From the NCBI RefSeq assembly GCF_001039355.2, contig NW_019775619.1:183001-214129 (forward strand): 31,129 bases of DNA, given 5' to 3'. Shown here piece after piece: positions 17,781 to 29,995 of this stretch. Below the pieces are notes generated by a model, which saw nothing but the letters and a program-made list of their open reading frames with translations, did not search any database and was not told where the DNA came from. The DNA is from Lingula anatina. Its lineage: Eukaryota > Brachiopoda > Lingulata > Lingulida > Lingulidae. Position numbers and translations under genes: made by a program. The stretch's first letter is position 1. Every line of letters begins with the position of its first letter.

Positions 17781-20753
17781 TACCAAAAAGTTTTCTTTTT
17801 TTTTGCTGTTGTTGAAATATTCTTATGTAAACACCTCAAATTTATAAATGTAATTAAGCAAGGGCCCAAAGGCGCGGCTGAACTAAGTCAGTATATGTAT
17901 ATTTATTTGAAAGTGATGAAACTGTTCATGTTTTTTCGAAAATGTTAGTTTTCATGAATAGAGAGTTTATGATGTATTGATATTGTAGACAACTACACGT
18001 GTCATTCTGACAGTCCGGCAGCTCATAGAGTCTGAAGTTTGGTTGTCCAAAGGTCTCATGGCTGTTCTTATCAAGATATGCCTTTCAAACAGCGTTGCTG
18101 TCAAAGTAATTTTCGGTCTAAGTTAGAGAAGCGATATCGAATATTTAGGAAAAAAATCACCAGCCATCTTCTTTTCATCATTTCCGGACCAGTAAACCTC
18201 CAAGCCGATGAACTTTCTGCTTGTTGAAGCGTTCACTTAAAGACTCTTTATACCATAAAAGAAGCACGTGTAATGCCGTCCTGATACCGTGACGGAGCGA
18301 TCGTCTTTCGCCGTGTAATTTGAGGATCAAGCCATGATCCCACTGAGTACGTACTGTGTTGTGCTTGTGATATCTGAGATAGTCCCAAAGAGGAGCAACC
18401 TTTAGAAAAGCCCACCCACAATGACTTTTTTTTTTTGGGGGGGCATAGTTGGTCGCGTGCCTTCCGTATCTTCGGTCCCATTTCCCCCATACCAGCCAAT
18501 ATCATCAATGAAATGAAAAAAAAAGTAATTTCCCTATTCCTATACCGCATTTATTATAGATAAAGTGTACTTGTATGCCTTTTGACATTTGCTCATTGCA
18601 GCGAGGCTACAATATAAAATGTCCGCGTCGCGGCACCTCTGTAGAAAAAATATATATTCCAGTGCAGTGGCTTCAAGGCTTATATTAAAACATAATCTGT
18701 TCATGGCACTGGGACCGTGACGAACAAGAATTGGACAACACCGCCCTGGCTGTTTCAGCACCCTCTCTATCTCTTCATTTGCCCCACCCTAAGACGCAAG
18801 CCTGTAAACAAACAAATACGCACAGGCGTGCTATTATGCATACGCGCGCGCACCAGCTGTAAAACACGCTCACGTGCCAGCCAACAACCCCCAAGTTTGA
18901 ACCCAAGTCAATGTTTAGTTGTTAGAACAGAATATTATTGTATCTTTTAGAAAGACGGAAAATCCCTGTAAGCTAAAACTCGCGATTTATTATGTGAGAT
19001 TGAATAAAGTTTTGCCCCGAGGGTTATTTGCTGTTAGTTTTGATATCGGAACTCACTGACTGAATATACTGAACAAAGGTAGGATTACGTTTATTTGAGT
19101 CAAATAAAACTCAGATTCCAAAGGTCGGGTTTGTTTGAGTGGCACTTGTGAAGGTAATCTAGAGTCGGGGAAGATCTTACTTCAAATTCTGCAATTGTTA
19201 CATAGAAATAACCAATCTCGTCGTATACAGTGTCCTGTCATGACAGCGTTGAACTTCTCCAAGCAGGCGACATCCTTTGTAATGCCTTCCAGAAATATTT
19301 AGGTGGCCTTTTCACTCCAATTAGACGTAATACATTTATTTGAACAGTCGCAATCTATCACAAAAGATCACAGTGACAATTTAAAACAGGGTTATACCAT
19401 TTGTTATCAATGTCTCTATCATTTGTATTGGAACGCTTTCTCTTCGGTCTCGGGTCATTGGACTGCGTCAGCTTAGCGTGGTCAGTCAAACACTTTGTCC
19501 GTGGACTTTGTTATATTTAGATAAACATTGAGTAAAAGTATTTGATATTAATTATCACCGCAAACATGGGTCATACGCAACGATTAAAACGATCGACTTA
19601 GAAGACCCCGCCACTCTAGGCGATCTGAGAAGTAGTAACATTGCATTTTCACACTTTTTTAATGTTATATATGATACTACTGAGTTGCAATCATGCACCT
19701 CTGAAGTTTAAGCAGTATTTACTGAGAGTCTGTTTTAGTTGAAAATAAATATATATTCAGGGCGTGATAACTAGACCTTAAAAAAAATATAAACTTTTTA
19801 CGATTATTTTATATTTTGCCACAATCAACAATTTTTTCTGAAACAAAAAGAAGTCTGAGGAAACATTTATATAATGAGTTTGTTAGTTTGTTAATTAGTT
19901 AATAAGTTAGTTTGTGATTATGATTTCATGCATACTAGACAACCAATACTATCCTTCCTAATTTTTAAAGTGAACTGTTTCCAGTGTTGAAAATATCCGT
20001 GTCCAATATTCACGTATTTTTTAATAAGATAGATAAACTAAGTTCATTTCATGTTTGAATCATATCTTGTTTTATTCTCATTTTGCTTCTGTTTTTGTAT
20101 CTTTTTTACATCTAACTTTAAGCGGACTGTTTCTTTTCCTTATCATTACGAACACTTTCAGTGGAAATGCTATTTAAAATCCCCACGACTTTAATTTCCT
20201 CTATGAAGTAAAAAAGGGCGGAAATAGTTTGAGACCCGCATGTGCTTTGTGGTCCGACCCCTACATTTTGTTGACACCTTCTGCAATATGTGGTCGATGT
20301 TTGCCTCCCTGTACAACTATTCCTCCAAAACAAGACTGTTATGCCTCTTTCTATTATTTCTTAAAATCATATTTTCGCGTAATTGATATTTGCGACTCTT
20401 TCGACCATCTTGCGATTCCTTTTTTGAATATGTCAACATAATTACTTGTTTGACAATCGGATAATACGATTTAATGGACTTTTTCGAGCACACGGCATGT
20501 TTTTCCGTCCCAGATACGATAATATTTCTTCTCCAGGCAGGATTTGTCTGATATTTAATCTTTTATTTATTTGAGCAAATAAAGGAAAGTAATTCAAAAC
20601 TCTAGTTCTACACACTGCAATATTAGTATGGAGCTGATATGTAATGGGTTTTGGCCGAGGGCATTGCAAAGCTGAGATTCGCTGACCGAGCAAATAACGA
20701 GCACACCAGGTTTTTGCAGGTCAGCGGAAACATAGCTATAGCATAATATCAAC
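17781..20753. other. Intergenic, nothing recognised
   Basis: Short frames only, none with family resemblance. A T10G8 junction lies near 18427-18443 and an alternating GCGC run near 18840-18850. AATAAA at 19003-19008 stands alone. Confidence 0.5.
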
Positions 20754-20756
20754 TTA

Positions 20757-20965
20757 GGGCCTATTCCCATTGAAATGATCGATCTACATAGATCGATCCA
20801 ACTCCGCAGGGACTCTGGCTGATTGCAATCAGTTTAACCGAGTAATATGCCTCCTCCTGACATTGAGAGCAATTCAGAAAAGCTGGTGATTCTACGACTA
20901 CGTTGGTAACAAGGAAGGACGTGTTAACTACTGGTAGTTTGTTAAACTGATTGTATTCAGCGAGA
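20757..20965. mobile_element. Long-TIR MITE, family A, right arm cut by a GT microsatellite
   Basis: The left arm 20757-20860 starts GGGCCTATTCCCATTG, preceded by TTA (20754-20756), and holds the palindromic GATCGATCTACATAGATCGA run. The right arm resumes at about 20919 (GTGTTAACTAC...ATTGTATTCAGCGAG), then stops at a GT-rich microsatellite where the terminal ~60 bases should be. Confidence 0.65.
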
Positions 20966-20971
20966 TGAATT

Positions 20972-21014
20972 ATGTGCATGTGTTCGTGTGTCTATGTGTT
21001 CGTGAGTGTGTGTG

Positions 21015-21047
<33 letters not shown>

Positions 21048-21075
21048 ATGTGTGCGCTCGCGTGATTGTGTGTGA
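20972..21075. repeat. GT-rich microsatellite
   Basis: Interrupted (GT)n with GTGCATGTG variants. It replaces the expected terminal part of the MITE copy that begins at 20757. Confidence 0.9.
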
Positions 21076-21538
21076 TAAAACTGGGGGTTCGTTATTACTT
21101 TCTGTTGCAAGACTAACAATGTCAAATTTAATGACGACAGTCAACACATTTGATTCACTTTTACTTCATTTATCAACTCTAAGTTTTTTTCTATATTTTT
21201 CGTTCATTTATTATTTTCATTGTCATCAACAATTCATTTGCCAGCTTTCTGGTGTCTTTTTCTTGTTTCTTTTCTTTCCTTTTTTTCATTCTGTTTTTTA
21301 AATATATTTTCACTGCTGTCAAGTCCATTCTCATTATGAACCTACCTAGACACTGCACCGATGCCATCTTGTCAAAATAATTATTCAGATCAAACTCTAA
21401 TCCTGAGATTAAATCTGCACTTATCTAAACCCTTCTTATATCTTTTTCAATGCCTGCCAACAAATCACCCGGGCCATGCTACTTCAGGAACAGAGGAGCG
21501 GTGGTCGACATTGTGGTCGTTTGTAGAAAGTGGATGAA

Positions 21539-22170
21539 GCCACAAGGAACGCACTTGAGATCGTTATTCCAGCGGGGACAAACTCCTACATCATTATTGA
21601 CAAACATAGTTACACTTGTCCCCCAATGAGAGATGATGTGACAAAGAATGAAATCCGTGTCGTGTAAACTTGTATATCAACAAAGACTAACATGGCGTCC
21701 CTTGTCCTCTTCTCCGGGGTCTGTCACCTGTCACATTGTCCCTCTTCCTCTCAATGTCCTGTCATACTGAGAGTACAACTATCATAACAACACTGCAAAT
21801 CCTTCTTTCCTTAACAGTTACAGTTTGAACGACTTTCTAATCCGCCACCTGACTCTGGGTGGTCTAAGTAATGGGAAATATTACAGATATCCGATTTTTT
21901 TGTTGGTAGTGAGACTCAACTTTAATTGGTTTTTGGACATTAATCCTGCACCTGTGGCTCTTCAAATGCAACACTTGAGAGGATATTTATGTGGTACAAG
22001 ACGGTGATTCCGTACAGATGAAAGTGAAATCTAAACTCATGGATTGGGGGACATGGGAAGAGTCTACACTACACCTGGACATTGCATCATGGTTTATTTC
22101 GTAACCGACCGCTGATAACTACTTCTGCACTCACTATAGAAATGAACTTCTAATTATTTTCAAGCTTGTA

Positions 22171-22205
<35 letters not shown>

Positions 22206-23047
22206 AAAGTATTATAAGGTAAACATTCATTTTGCCAATAAAGATATGAAATATAAATATCGGGGAAATTCTATGGTAAAAACTTGTTTTAAAAGAAGGA
22301 AGAATTGAATTAGTTTAAGACTTTGTATTTAAAAGAGACTTTGTATTAAAAAGTGAACCCTAAAGAAGTAAATGAAGAAAAAGAATTACAAGGAAGCAGA
22401 AAGATAAACAAACGTGTAAACTAACAACAGGAATTGACAAATGATTTGATAAATGAAGAAGACAAAGGGAGAAACTGTGGACAGACACACGAGATTAATT
22501 TTTTAAACCAGTTAATATTATGAAACGTTTGGGAGATATTGAGACCTCCCATTTGCTGCAATTGCTAATTCGGGCTAATTTTTGGTTCATTCTAATAATA
22601 CATTAATTTCTTACCTTTCATGCGCTTATCAATAAGCATTTCACACCACTATTATCTGTGTATATCTTATGTCATAAAATGAAGATATCTCGAACTGATG
22701 TAAGGGTATACCTCGTTCTGTCGACCACCCAGAGTCAGGTGGCGGATTAGAAAGTCGTTCAAACTGTAACTGTTAAGGAAAGAAGGATTTGCAGTGTTGT
22801 TATGATAGTTGTACTCTCAGTATGACAGGACATTGAGAGGGAGAGAGACAATGTGACAGGTGACAGTCCCCAGAGAAGAGGCCAAGGGACGCCATGTTAG
22901 TCTTTGTTGATATACAGTTTACACGACGCGGATTTCATTCTTTGTCACATCATCTCTCATTGGGGGACAAGTGTAACTATGTTTGTCAATAATGATGTAG
23001 GAGTTTGTCCCCGCTGGAATAACGATCTTAAGTGCGTTCCTTGTGGC
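21539..23047. mobile_element. 1.5-kb foldback element with 326-bp terminal inverted repeats
   Basis: The left arm 21539-21864 and right arm 22723-23047 are reverse complements with about eight substitutions and one single-base indel, close to 97% identity. Outer ends read GCCACAAGGAACGCACTT and the complement. Inner ends read CTGACTCTGGGTGGTC and the complement. The 858-bp interior has a TAAA microsatellite (22169-22207) and no long open frame. I saw no clear target-site duplication. It is either a non-autonomous long-TIR DNA transposon or a recent inverted duplication. The class is not assigned. Confidence 0.75.
22169..22207. repeat. TAAA tetranucleotide repeat
   Basis: About nine TAAA units inside the foldback element at 21539-23047. 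Confidence 0.9.
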
Positions 23048-24742
23048 AATATCCCTAAGTGCGTTGTAGGGCCACCAAGGGTTCTTTAGTTTCTGAAAAA
23101 GCTAACAGGGGCGAACTATCTTAGATTGTTGAAAGAAACACAGTATGGGTTTGAATACGTGCAGATTTAATCTCGGGATTATATTTTGATCTGGATAATT
23201 GATGTGAAAAGATACAAGTATTGTGGAGTTCGGTGCAATACATTGCTGGTACATTTTTATTTGTTCAAATATTTTCTGTATAAGTGCATTTCTCAATGTT
23301 TATAACGTAATAATATTTGTTAACAATGAAATTTAAAACTACATAACAAAAACTATAGTAGAAATAGCAGAAATTTAGTAAATGGTGCACGTCGACGTTA
23401 ACACTTCTGTTATAAAAACACCTTGTCCAGTAAAGATTTTTCCAAATAAATAGATATAGACATTAAACCTCAAGTTTATTTTATAATAAAATGAAATAAT
23501 GATATGTAAAATTTTCAAGACCAAAAAAATATCGCTGCACAAAGTTTTTCATTACTGTGTGCAAATTACTAGTGGCGCACGTCGAAAGAGAAAATTAATT
23601 TAAATAGATTAGCCCACTGGGGGAAGAAATACCCATAATAACCTGACTTACACATATTTTTCCGAGATTATACATTTAGAAATGCATTTTAAATCTCAAT
23701 CAAGCAAACACGACTATAGGTATAAACCAAGTAGTTAACCTGGGAACAAATACAAAAACTTACAAAAATGTTTTATCAAATGAATGTAATTCCTTTCACA
23801 AACGGCCCAAACTTTCATTATTACAACAAAAAAAAAGGGGGGGGGGCTTGCAAGACATTCTTGTGAGGAAATCATTATTATTGGTGTAGGGTTAATCTTT
23901 TTGTGTTCCATTAAAGCCAAAAACATCCCGTCTATTAATTCTCAATAGCAGGGTGGACCCGGGGGCAGAGATTCCATTAACTGGGACATTAGACGTGCCA
24001 TTGTGAAACACCCGCCGTCAGGACGCTTCCTTTTACTTATTTAATCAACCCGGATAACCCTGCGCCCTCTCTGTACGCCGTCACTCCCTTCCTCTCACTC
24101 CATCTACTCCACACAGTGGCACGAGCCGAAATCATTTACAAATAAAAAAGAATAATGTTTTTGTTCTCGTTTTTCAAGCAGCTAATTGGTTTTCTTCAGC
24201 TTCCTCCCTCTGGCATGTGTTGTGTTAAAAGAATGGATAATCGCAAAATAATATTGATATTATGAAGATTTGCCTTCTCTTTTTCATTTAAATATTCTAG
24301 AACTTGTTTTCCCTTTTCACTTTTCACTTTCAAACTTTCCGACAGGGACTAGAAACTATGGAACGAAAATGTGTTATTTTGAACCAGTAAACAATTCAGA
24401 AATATACTGAGTTTTTTTGTGACGGTAAATTGGTAAATTTTGCATTAAGCTTGTTTTTATCTGCTATCTATAATACTTATAAAATCAAGATCTCAATGAG
24501 TTTTGTTTGGTCTTTGATAAACCGTTTGTCCAACATTTGTCACATTGTCTGCAATGTGTAATAGCTGATAGCTCATGTTTCAGATTTTCCAAAAAAAAAA
24601 AAAAAAGAAAAATCTTTGTTATGATAGGAAAGTCCATGAATTGCACTGAATGCCATCGAAGCAGACAAAAGATGGCGACGCACGCGGCACGTCAGTGAGA
24701 CCACGTGGCATCCACGCGCCTTGCTTACCGCCAACCTGAGCG
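23048..24742. other. Intergenic, nothing recognised
   Basis: No exon-like frames. An A9G10 junction lies at about 23830. The less AT-rich block 23940-24130 has no repeats and could be conserved noncoding sequence, which I cannot judge without comparison. Confidence 0.45.
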
Positions 24743-24855
24743 CAGTGGCGGATTTAGGGGGAGGGGGGGGGGAGAGGATCAACATCGCATTCGCGGCCTG
24801 TCATTCCAAATAACGGGACCCTTCCCCCCTTCAAATAATCTTGGATCCCCAGCTG
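24743..24855. mobile_element. Short hAT-like element, same family as 8116-8397
   Basis: Begins CAGTGGCGGATTTAGGGGG and ends CCTTCAAATAATCTTGGATC then CCCAGCTG, parallel to the copy at 8116-8397. GAGCG lies directly on both sides (24738-24742 and 24856-24860), which may be part of a target duplication. At 113 bp it is an internal-deletion derivative. Confidence 0.5.
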
Positions 24856-27545
24856 GAGCGAATATACATATAGAAACTTCCACACAATAGATCATGCCAC
24901 GAGATTTTGCAGATATTAACTGAGTAATTTTCCCGTGTCCTTTAACTATTCATTAACCAGTTTATCTACCAATTTTATGGACAAAATTCTTTAACTTTCC
25001 TTATTCTTCTTTGTTGGTATTTTCAAGCTTCTATTTACATACAAAGTTTTAGCTCTAGCAAATAAATAAAAAGTTAACGTGGTTTGTCATAAAAATTGAA
25101 CTTTATTAAAGATAGCTAAAATAATTATGAGAGTAACTTCATTTTATTTGCTTCCATTTTAGGCATGAAGTTTAGTTCATGCACAATTTTCAGTGTCATA
25201 ATTATCTGAGTTGGCGATATTTTATAAAATCCATATTCATATCAATTATTTTTCTCTTTAAAATGAGGATCCAACATATGTAAATAATAGAGGCTGTTAC
25301 TTAAGCTCCTAGTTAAACATTGAAAAGCGTTTCAACTATTTCCGTTCGAGGATGCCTTTACGCTCCCTTTGCACTTGTTAACTCGTCAAATAAAAGTATC
25401 AACCGGGATTTGACAAATATTTGTGCACACTTTTAGCGCCCTCCCCGCTAACCGACGAGATGGCGTCACAGAATGTGCCAAGCAGAGTTGACATATTTGC
25501 AATGTTTTTAGTCAAATAACACTTCTCATTCTTCCGGATAGGGAGAAAACTTGTTTGAATCTTGATCCAATGTGTGACAAAATTTTCATAGAGTATGATT
25601 AGTGTAAAAACTCCAGTGCAAAATTGTAGGCGGAGAATTGCAGTTTGCACGTAAGAAAATAGAAGAAAAACAACGCTAAATAGTATATTAGATCTGGCTT
25701 TCACAGTTGTAAATTTATCTGTCTAAATTATGAAAATCATTTCAGCGCGTGAGTAAAACCCACACAAAGCTATGTCAACACAGGAATGTCACATCGTTAA
25801 TTCCGGCACTCTAACATAATTATTTAGAAGAACCCATGTTTGTTTTCCTCAATACACTACCATTACGTGGTCAAAGCACGCTTGGTGTAACGACAATGCC
25901 ACGATGACAAATATTTAAACTCTCTGTCCCAGGTGAAGAATTAAGGTAAAATAATGTTGGTCCTGCCAACCTTGTGTTATTTTGATAGGAAGTCAATTTG
26001 CACGGGCGCGTCAAAAGAACCCAGCCGTTTTCTCGACTCGCTGTTATTAGAAAGGCGTCTAATTGACAGATAATACGGTTATTATAACTAATACCAAATG
26101 AAAGCAAAAACACATTGAACTTTTATCCTCAATCAATCACTTCCGCAGTGTGGGGCGAGACAGGCTCGTGGGGGACGCCTCTCTATTTAGGCGGAACTCG
26201 ACGCCTCGAGTGTTGGCGCAATTATGATAATATTATCTCATAATTTTATTTCTTACGTACAACAGGTTCTTTACAAAGATTTTGACATTTACTGCTGACC
26301 AGCAATGAATATCAACAATTTGTGTGACTTCGTAATTCTATTTGTCTACGGATTTTGTGTCTTGGTAGGAGTAACGTTAATTGACTGTGGCGGTGAAGAT
26401 ACCTCGCTTGGGATATTTTTGGCTTTGTTTTATCATGCAAGCAAGATTTACGCCTTTTTTGTTTTTGAGATGAGTATTATTGCAAACCTTTAATTAAAAG
26501 TTGATTGTTTACCCTTTTGTCAGTGAACAATGGATGTTATTCATTTGTATGGAATTGCCAGTAATTTTGGATAACCGCACAGAACATGAAATGATTTTTT
26601 CATACACGTCGATAAATTACAAAACAAGTTTGTATTTGTGATCGCGCGCGCGTGTGTGTGCGTGACTACATGTACCGATCATTATATCAAAGACCTTACC
26701 GCCCTACCATGCTTGAATATATTTGATACGCTTACATACTTATCTGTACACGAGGAAGTTTTCAAATTATATAATTATATAACATCAATAAGTGTACGTT
26801 AAACGTTGTTATGGCACGCTTAGGATTATATTCCCTCAAAATGCCACAACTTACGCCCAGCTTTCTAAGGTTTTGCAAACCCTTTTGTGATGCCGTAAAT
26901 CCAGCAGTGACATAATACTTGTCACTTTCTCTTTTCTTAAAATTTGTCAAGGGCATCCATGAACAACGTTTAACTCCAGTAAAAACTGAACAGCAAGAAT
27001 ACGAGGCACGTTGTATACCCAAGCGAATATTATTACGTGCCCTTCCCGACTAAGTGATAACCCATTTTTACCATCATTTTCATAAGTCTACAAAGCATGG
27101 ACTTCTTCCTAACCTCTTCCCATTCAGAGCTTAAAAATAAAGACCTTTATCATGAATTATTTTTCAAAAGCATACAAAGGGTATTAACACCCCCCCCCCT
27201 TTAGTGTACTGTTTGTAAACTTGTAAAAATGACGATAGTTTCCACAAGGAGTTATAAGTTATCACTCCTTGGTTTCCATTAAATGTGTAAAGAATATACT
27301 GCCATTCTGCCCGGCAAGTAATTGCACACATGAGGCTTGATTGTGGTGTATATGTGACAGAAGCACAGAGGGATACAGGGGTTTTGCTAGGGAGGGGGTG
27401 GATAAAGAAAATCGGCCGATGAGCATAAATCAGTAAATAGCCTATTTGTTCAAGTACCGATACGTGAGGCACGGGAATGGAAAACTGCTTGGTTTTGTTT
27501 ATTTTCAGGGATAGCGGAAGGAGAAGAAAGGGTTACCTAGACTGA

Positions 27546-27616
27546 GGTGGGTGGCTGGGTGGGGTATGTGTTTGTGTGTGTGGTGGGTGGGTGGGTGGGT
27601 GGGGGGGGGGGTTGGG
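27546..27616 (+). repeat. G-rich GGGT tract
   Basis: GGTGGGTGG-type units, a GTGTGT interlude, then five GGGT-type units and a run of G. Well over four G-triplets with one-base loops makes a G-quadruplex on the plus strand likely. Confidence 0.8.
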
Positions 27617-28361
27617 CATCTGCTCGTAGCGTCCCACCTGAGTCCTCCATTACAAGAGTAACAGTTGATAATGTCTGTGTGTTATGATTGACGGCAGAGA
27701 GACGTGGTTGATAGTGGTAAATATATTAACAAGTTTGACCAGTCTAAATTTAGGCCTGTATGCCACAGAAAGCTCATGGAGAAAAGACATCTAAAACAGT
27801 AATCCCGTTGTCCACATTGTCTTAAATGAAAGTCCAATTGCACTGTATCCTTCGCCCTATATCCCAATGTAAAAGCAAATGTACTTAGCACCCTTCTATA
27901 ACCACAAATATGTTTTTATGCCGGAGGACCGCAGGATTTTTTTCTCACAGAATTGACAGAACCCATTTCATTCAAAAGTCAACACATTCACGGGGTCAAA
28001 AGAGTTCAAATACCGAGGTCACGTGACTGCTGCAGACGACAGGTTTCAAGGAACAGTTAAATGTTTTATCTCGAAGTCAGCACAAAACGTGGGCCTCGGG
28101 TCTCACGACTCACCTGGTGGCTATCTCGTTAACGTGTGAACGTTGTTTTTTCTCACAATTATTAGTCGTGAGGCCCAGGGCTCTGTTTTGACAGCTATGG
28201 CCATATTGGTTCTGGCCAGATGGGCTATGGTACTGGCTCAGCGGAGATGCTGAACAGAAATACTTTTTGTAAGGATTTGTGGTCTCAAAATGACTAAATA
28301 TAAAAAAGTATTTGGGCTGTTGAAATTGAATGTTTATTCTCAAAAATGAACTACAGTCGCT

Positions 28362-28437
28362 CAATAAATACATAAATAAATGAACAAATAAATAGATAAA
28401 ACAAAATAAAATTAATTAAAAAATAAATAAAAAGGGA
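28362..28437. repeat. A-rich AAAT-type simple repeat
   Basis: Imperfect AAATAAATAC/AAATAAAA units. No gene signal in it. Confidence 0.8.
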
Positions 28438-28970
28438 AGAGAACATAAAAACCGGTTTATAGCTCGTGATTTTGTCAACGGTTTCAATTATTGTATTCTT
28501 TTGTGATAAAGGTAAAGCACTGGAATTTCAAGGAAAATTAACTTTTTATTGCCCATTGTGTGACTATAAGACGGTGTCAAATGATCAGCCGTCCTAGCGT
28601 TTCTCATAGTTAGTCGTGTGGCCTACAGCAGTCTTCTGACAGAGATGGTCTCTCTTACAACGGTCATCGTGTCCAAGTATATTGTCCTTGTTTACTAACA
28701 TGAGACTGACAAGAGAAGGCATATGAATAGAAACCAATTTCAAATAAATAGTTAGAGAAATTAGAAATGACAGTGTCCAAAGTCATAGCCAATTAGGTTA
28801 TCTGTGAAAAAAAATGTTGGTAATTGAAATGGTTTTACATTGTCCCCTTCAGGCATAACATAAAGGGCACAAGACATGAGGAAAAGAAAGAAAAAAAATC
28901 AAAATATCTTATTTAAAGACTTGTCTTGTTAGAATCAGGTCCTTCTTAGACGACCACAAACTGCGTCTTC

Positions 28971-28991
28971 GGGGGGGGGGGGGGGGGGGGG
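28971..28991. repeat. 21-base G homopolymer
   Basis: Followed about 27 bases later by a C-rich tract (29018-29035) that could pair with it or form an i-motif. Confidence 0.9.
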
Positions 28992-29509
28992 CGGTCTTCA
29001 GCGTTTAAAGCAGTCACTCCCCTCCCCCCTCCCCCGCGTGATTTTGAGTTTGTAGTCATATTGTTCCGTGTGGACTCGAATAAAGTCAAAAATACTTCTC
29101 TCGGTGGACATTTGACAATTTTCACCAAATTTCTCATCTTGATCACCTTTGGCTTTTGCTTATTTACGTTTGTTTTAGTTTGTGTAGTTGCGCATGTGTA
29201 TGTTGGAGCGCGTGAAAAGTAACGTGCACGTGCATGCGCACAATGTAACTGTGCTGTGATAACGCGAAGACAAGCTTAGCAATATAACTGAACAGGGTTT
29301 GTATTTTTAAGCTTCATACAGCGCTGTGTTGGAAATGTGCGCATGTATGCTAGTGCGTACAAACACGTGAGTAAGTCAGTATTAAAGTAATCACGGTTTC
29401 TTTTCTAAGCACATATTAATAATCATTCACTGGTAAAGCAACATTCGCTTACGTGGTGCATGCGCGCGTTTGCACATCTATACACATGGGTTTTCAAGAA
29501 AGCCTAAGT

Positions 29510-29547
29510 TATACATATGTGTACGCGCGTGTGTGCGTGCGCGTGCA
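29510..29547. other. 38-bp alternating purine-pyrimidine tract (Z-DNA-prone)
   Basis: Unbroken alternation through ATACATATGTGTACGCGCGT and on into GTGTGCGTGCGCGTGCA. A similar 21-bp run is at 29222-29242 and a 22-bp run at 26643-26664. Such runs favour left-handed DNA and often sit near promoters. Confidence 0.6.
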
Positions 29548-29980
29548 GATGCGATAACGCCTCTTAAAGTGCGATATACCTTTGGCCTTAAAAGTCTCCT
29601 AAAAGGCAATGCCCTGCTTTAAGATTTTTAGCAAAAATCGCTCTGCTTCAAGCCTCAGGCTTCTTAACGGATGTCAGCAGTCCCCCGTCTTGGCAAATGT
29701 CCTGTTCCTAGCCGCGGGTGTTTGAAGGCGGCTGCCTGAAGACCACGAGGAGGCACGTGAGAATGAAGAAGACACCGTTTTCCCACGTAGTCTAGCAGCG
29801 TACAGGTATGCGAGACCGATTAATACCGTGACTTCATAATTACGAGCTGTAAAAAACGTTTTCGGCACATTTTGATGGATAGTAGAGGTATGTGGAAGCG
29901 TTCGCTGAGTCTCTCTACTGTTCTATACCTTAGTCAGATTTTGACGTCGTTATAGAGTTACAAGGTTATCATACGGTGGA

Positions 29981-29995
29981 ATGGACTCCAGAAAG
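29981..29995 (+). CDS. Possible five-codon first exon (MDSRK) of a gene running off the right edge
   Basis: ATGGACTCCAGAAAG is followed at once by the strong donor GTAAGT. The ATG has G at -3 and G at +4, and a TGACGTCG half-CRE lies 40 bases upstream. This is the usual look of a short first coding exon. No downstream exon was recognised within the remaining 1.1 kb. Confidence 0.25.

Larger units (their letters stand above)
24861..29980. other. Intergenic, simple repeats only
   Basis: Contains the 26643 Z-prone run, the GGGT tract, the AAAT repeat and the G21 run already listed. Short open frames on both strands have the composition of noncoding DNA. From 29200 to 29980 alternating runs and GC content rise, perhaps toward a promoter. 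Confidence 0.45.

Noticed and set aside
26305-26493. 62-residue hydrophobic frame resembling a small membrane protein
   Set aside because: T-rich sequence readily yields hydrophobic frames; no splice, promoter or homology support.
28110-28373. 87-residue minus-strand frame
   Set aside because: No recognisable motifs and noncoding-like composition; within chance expectation.
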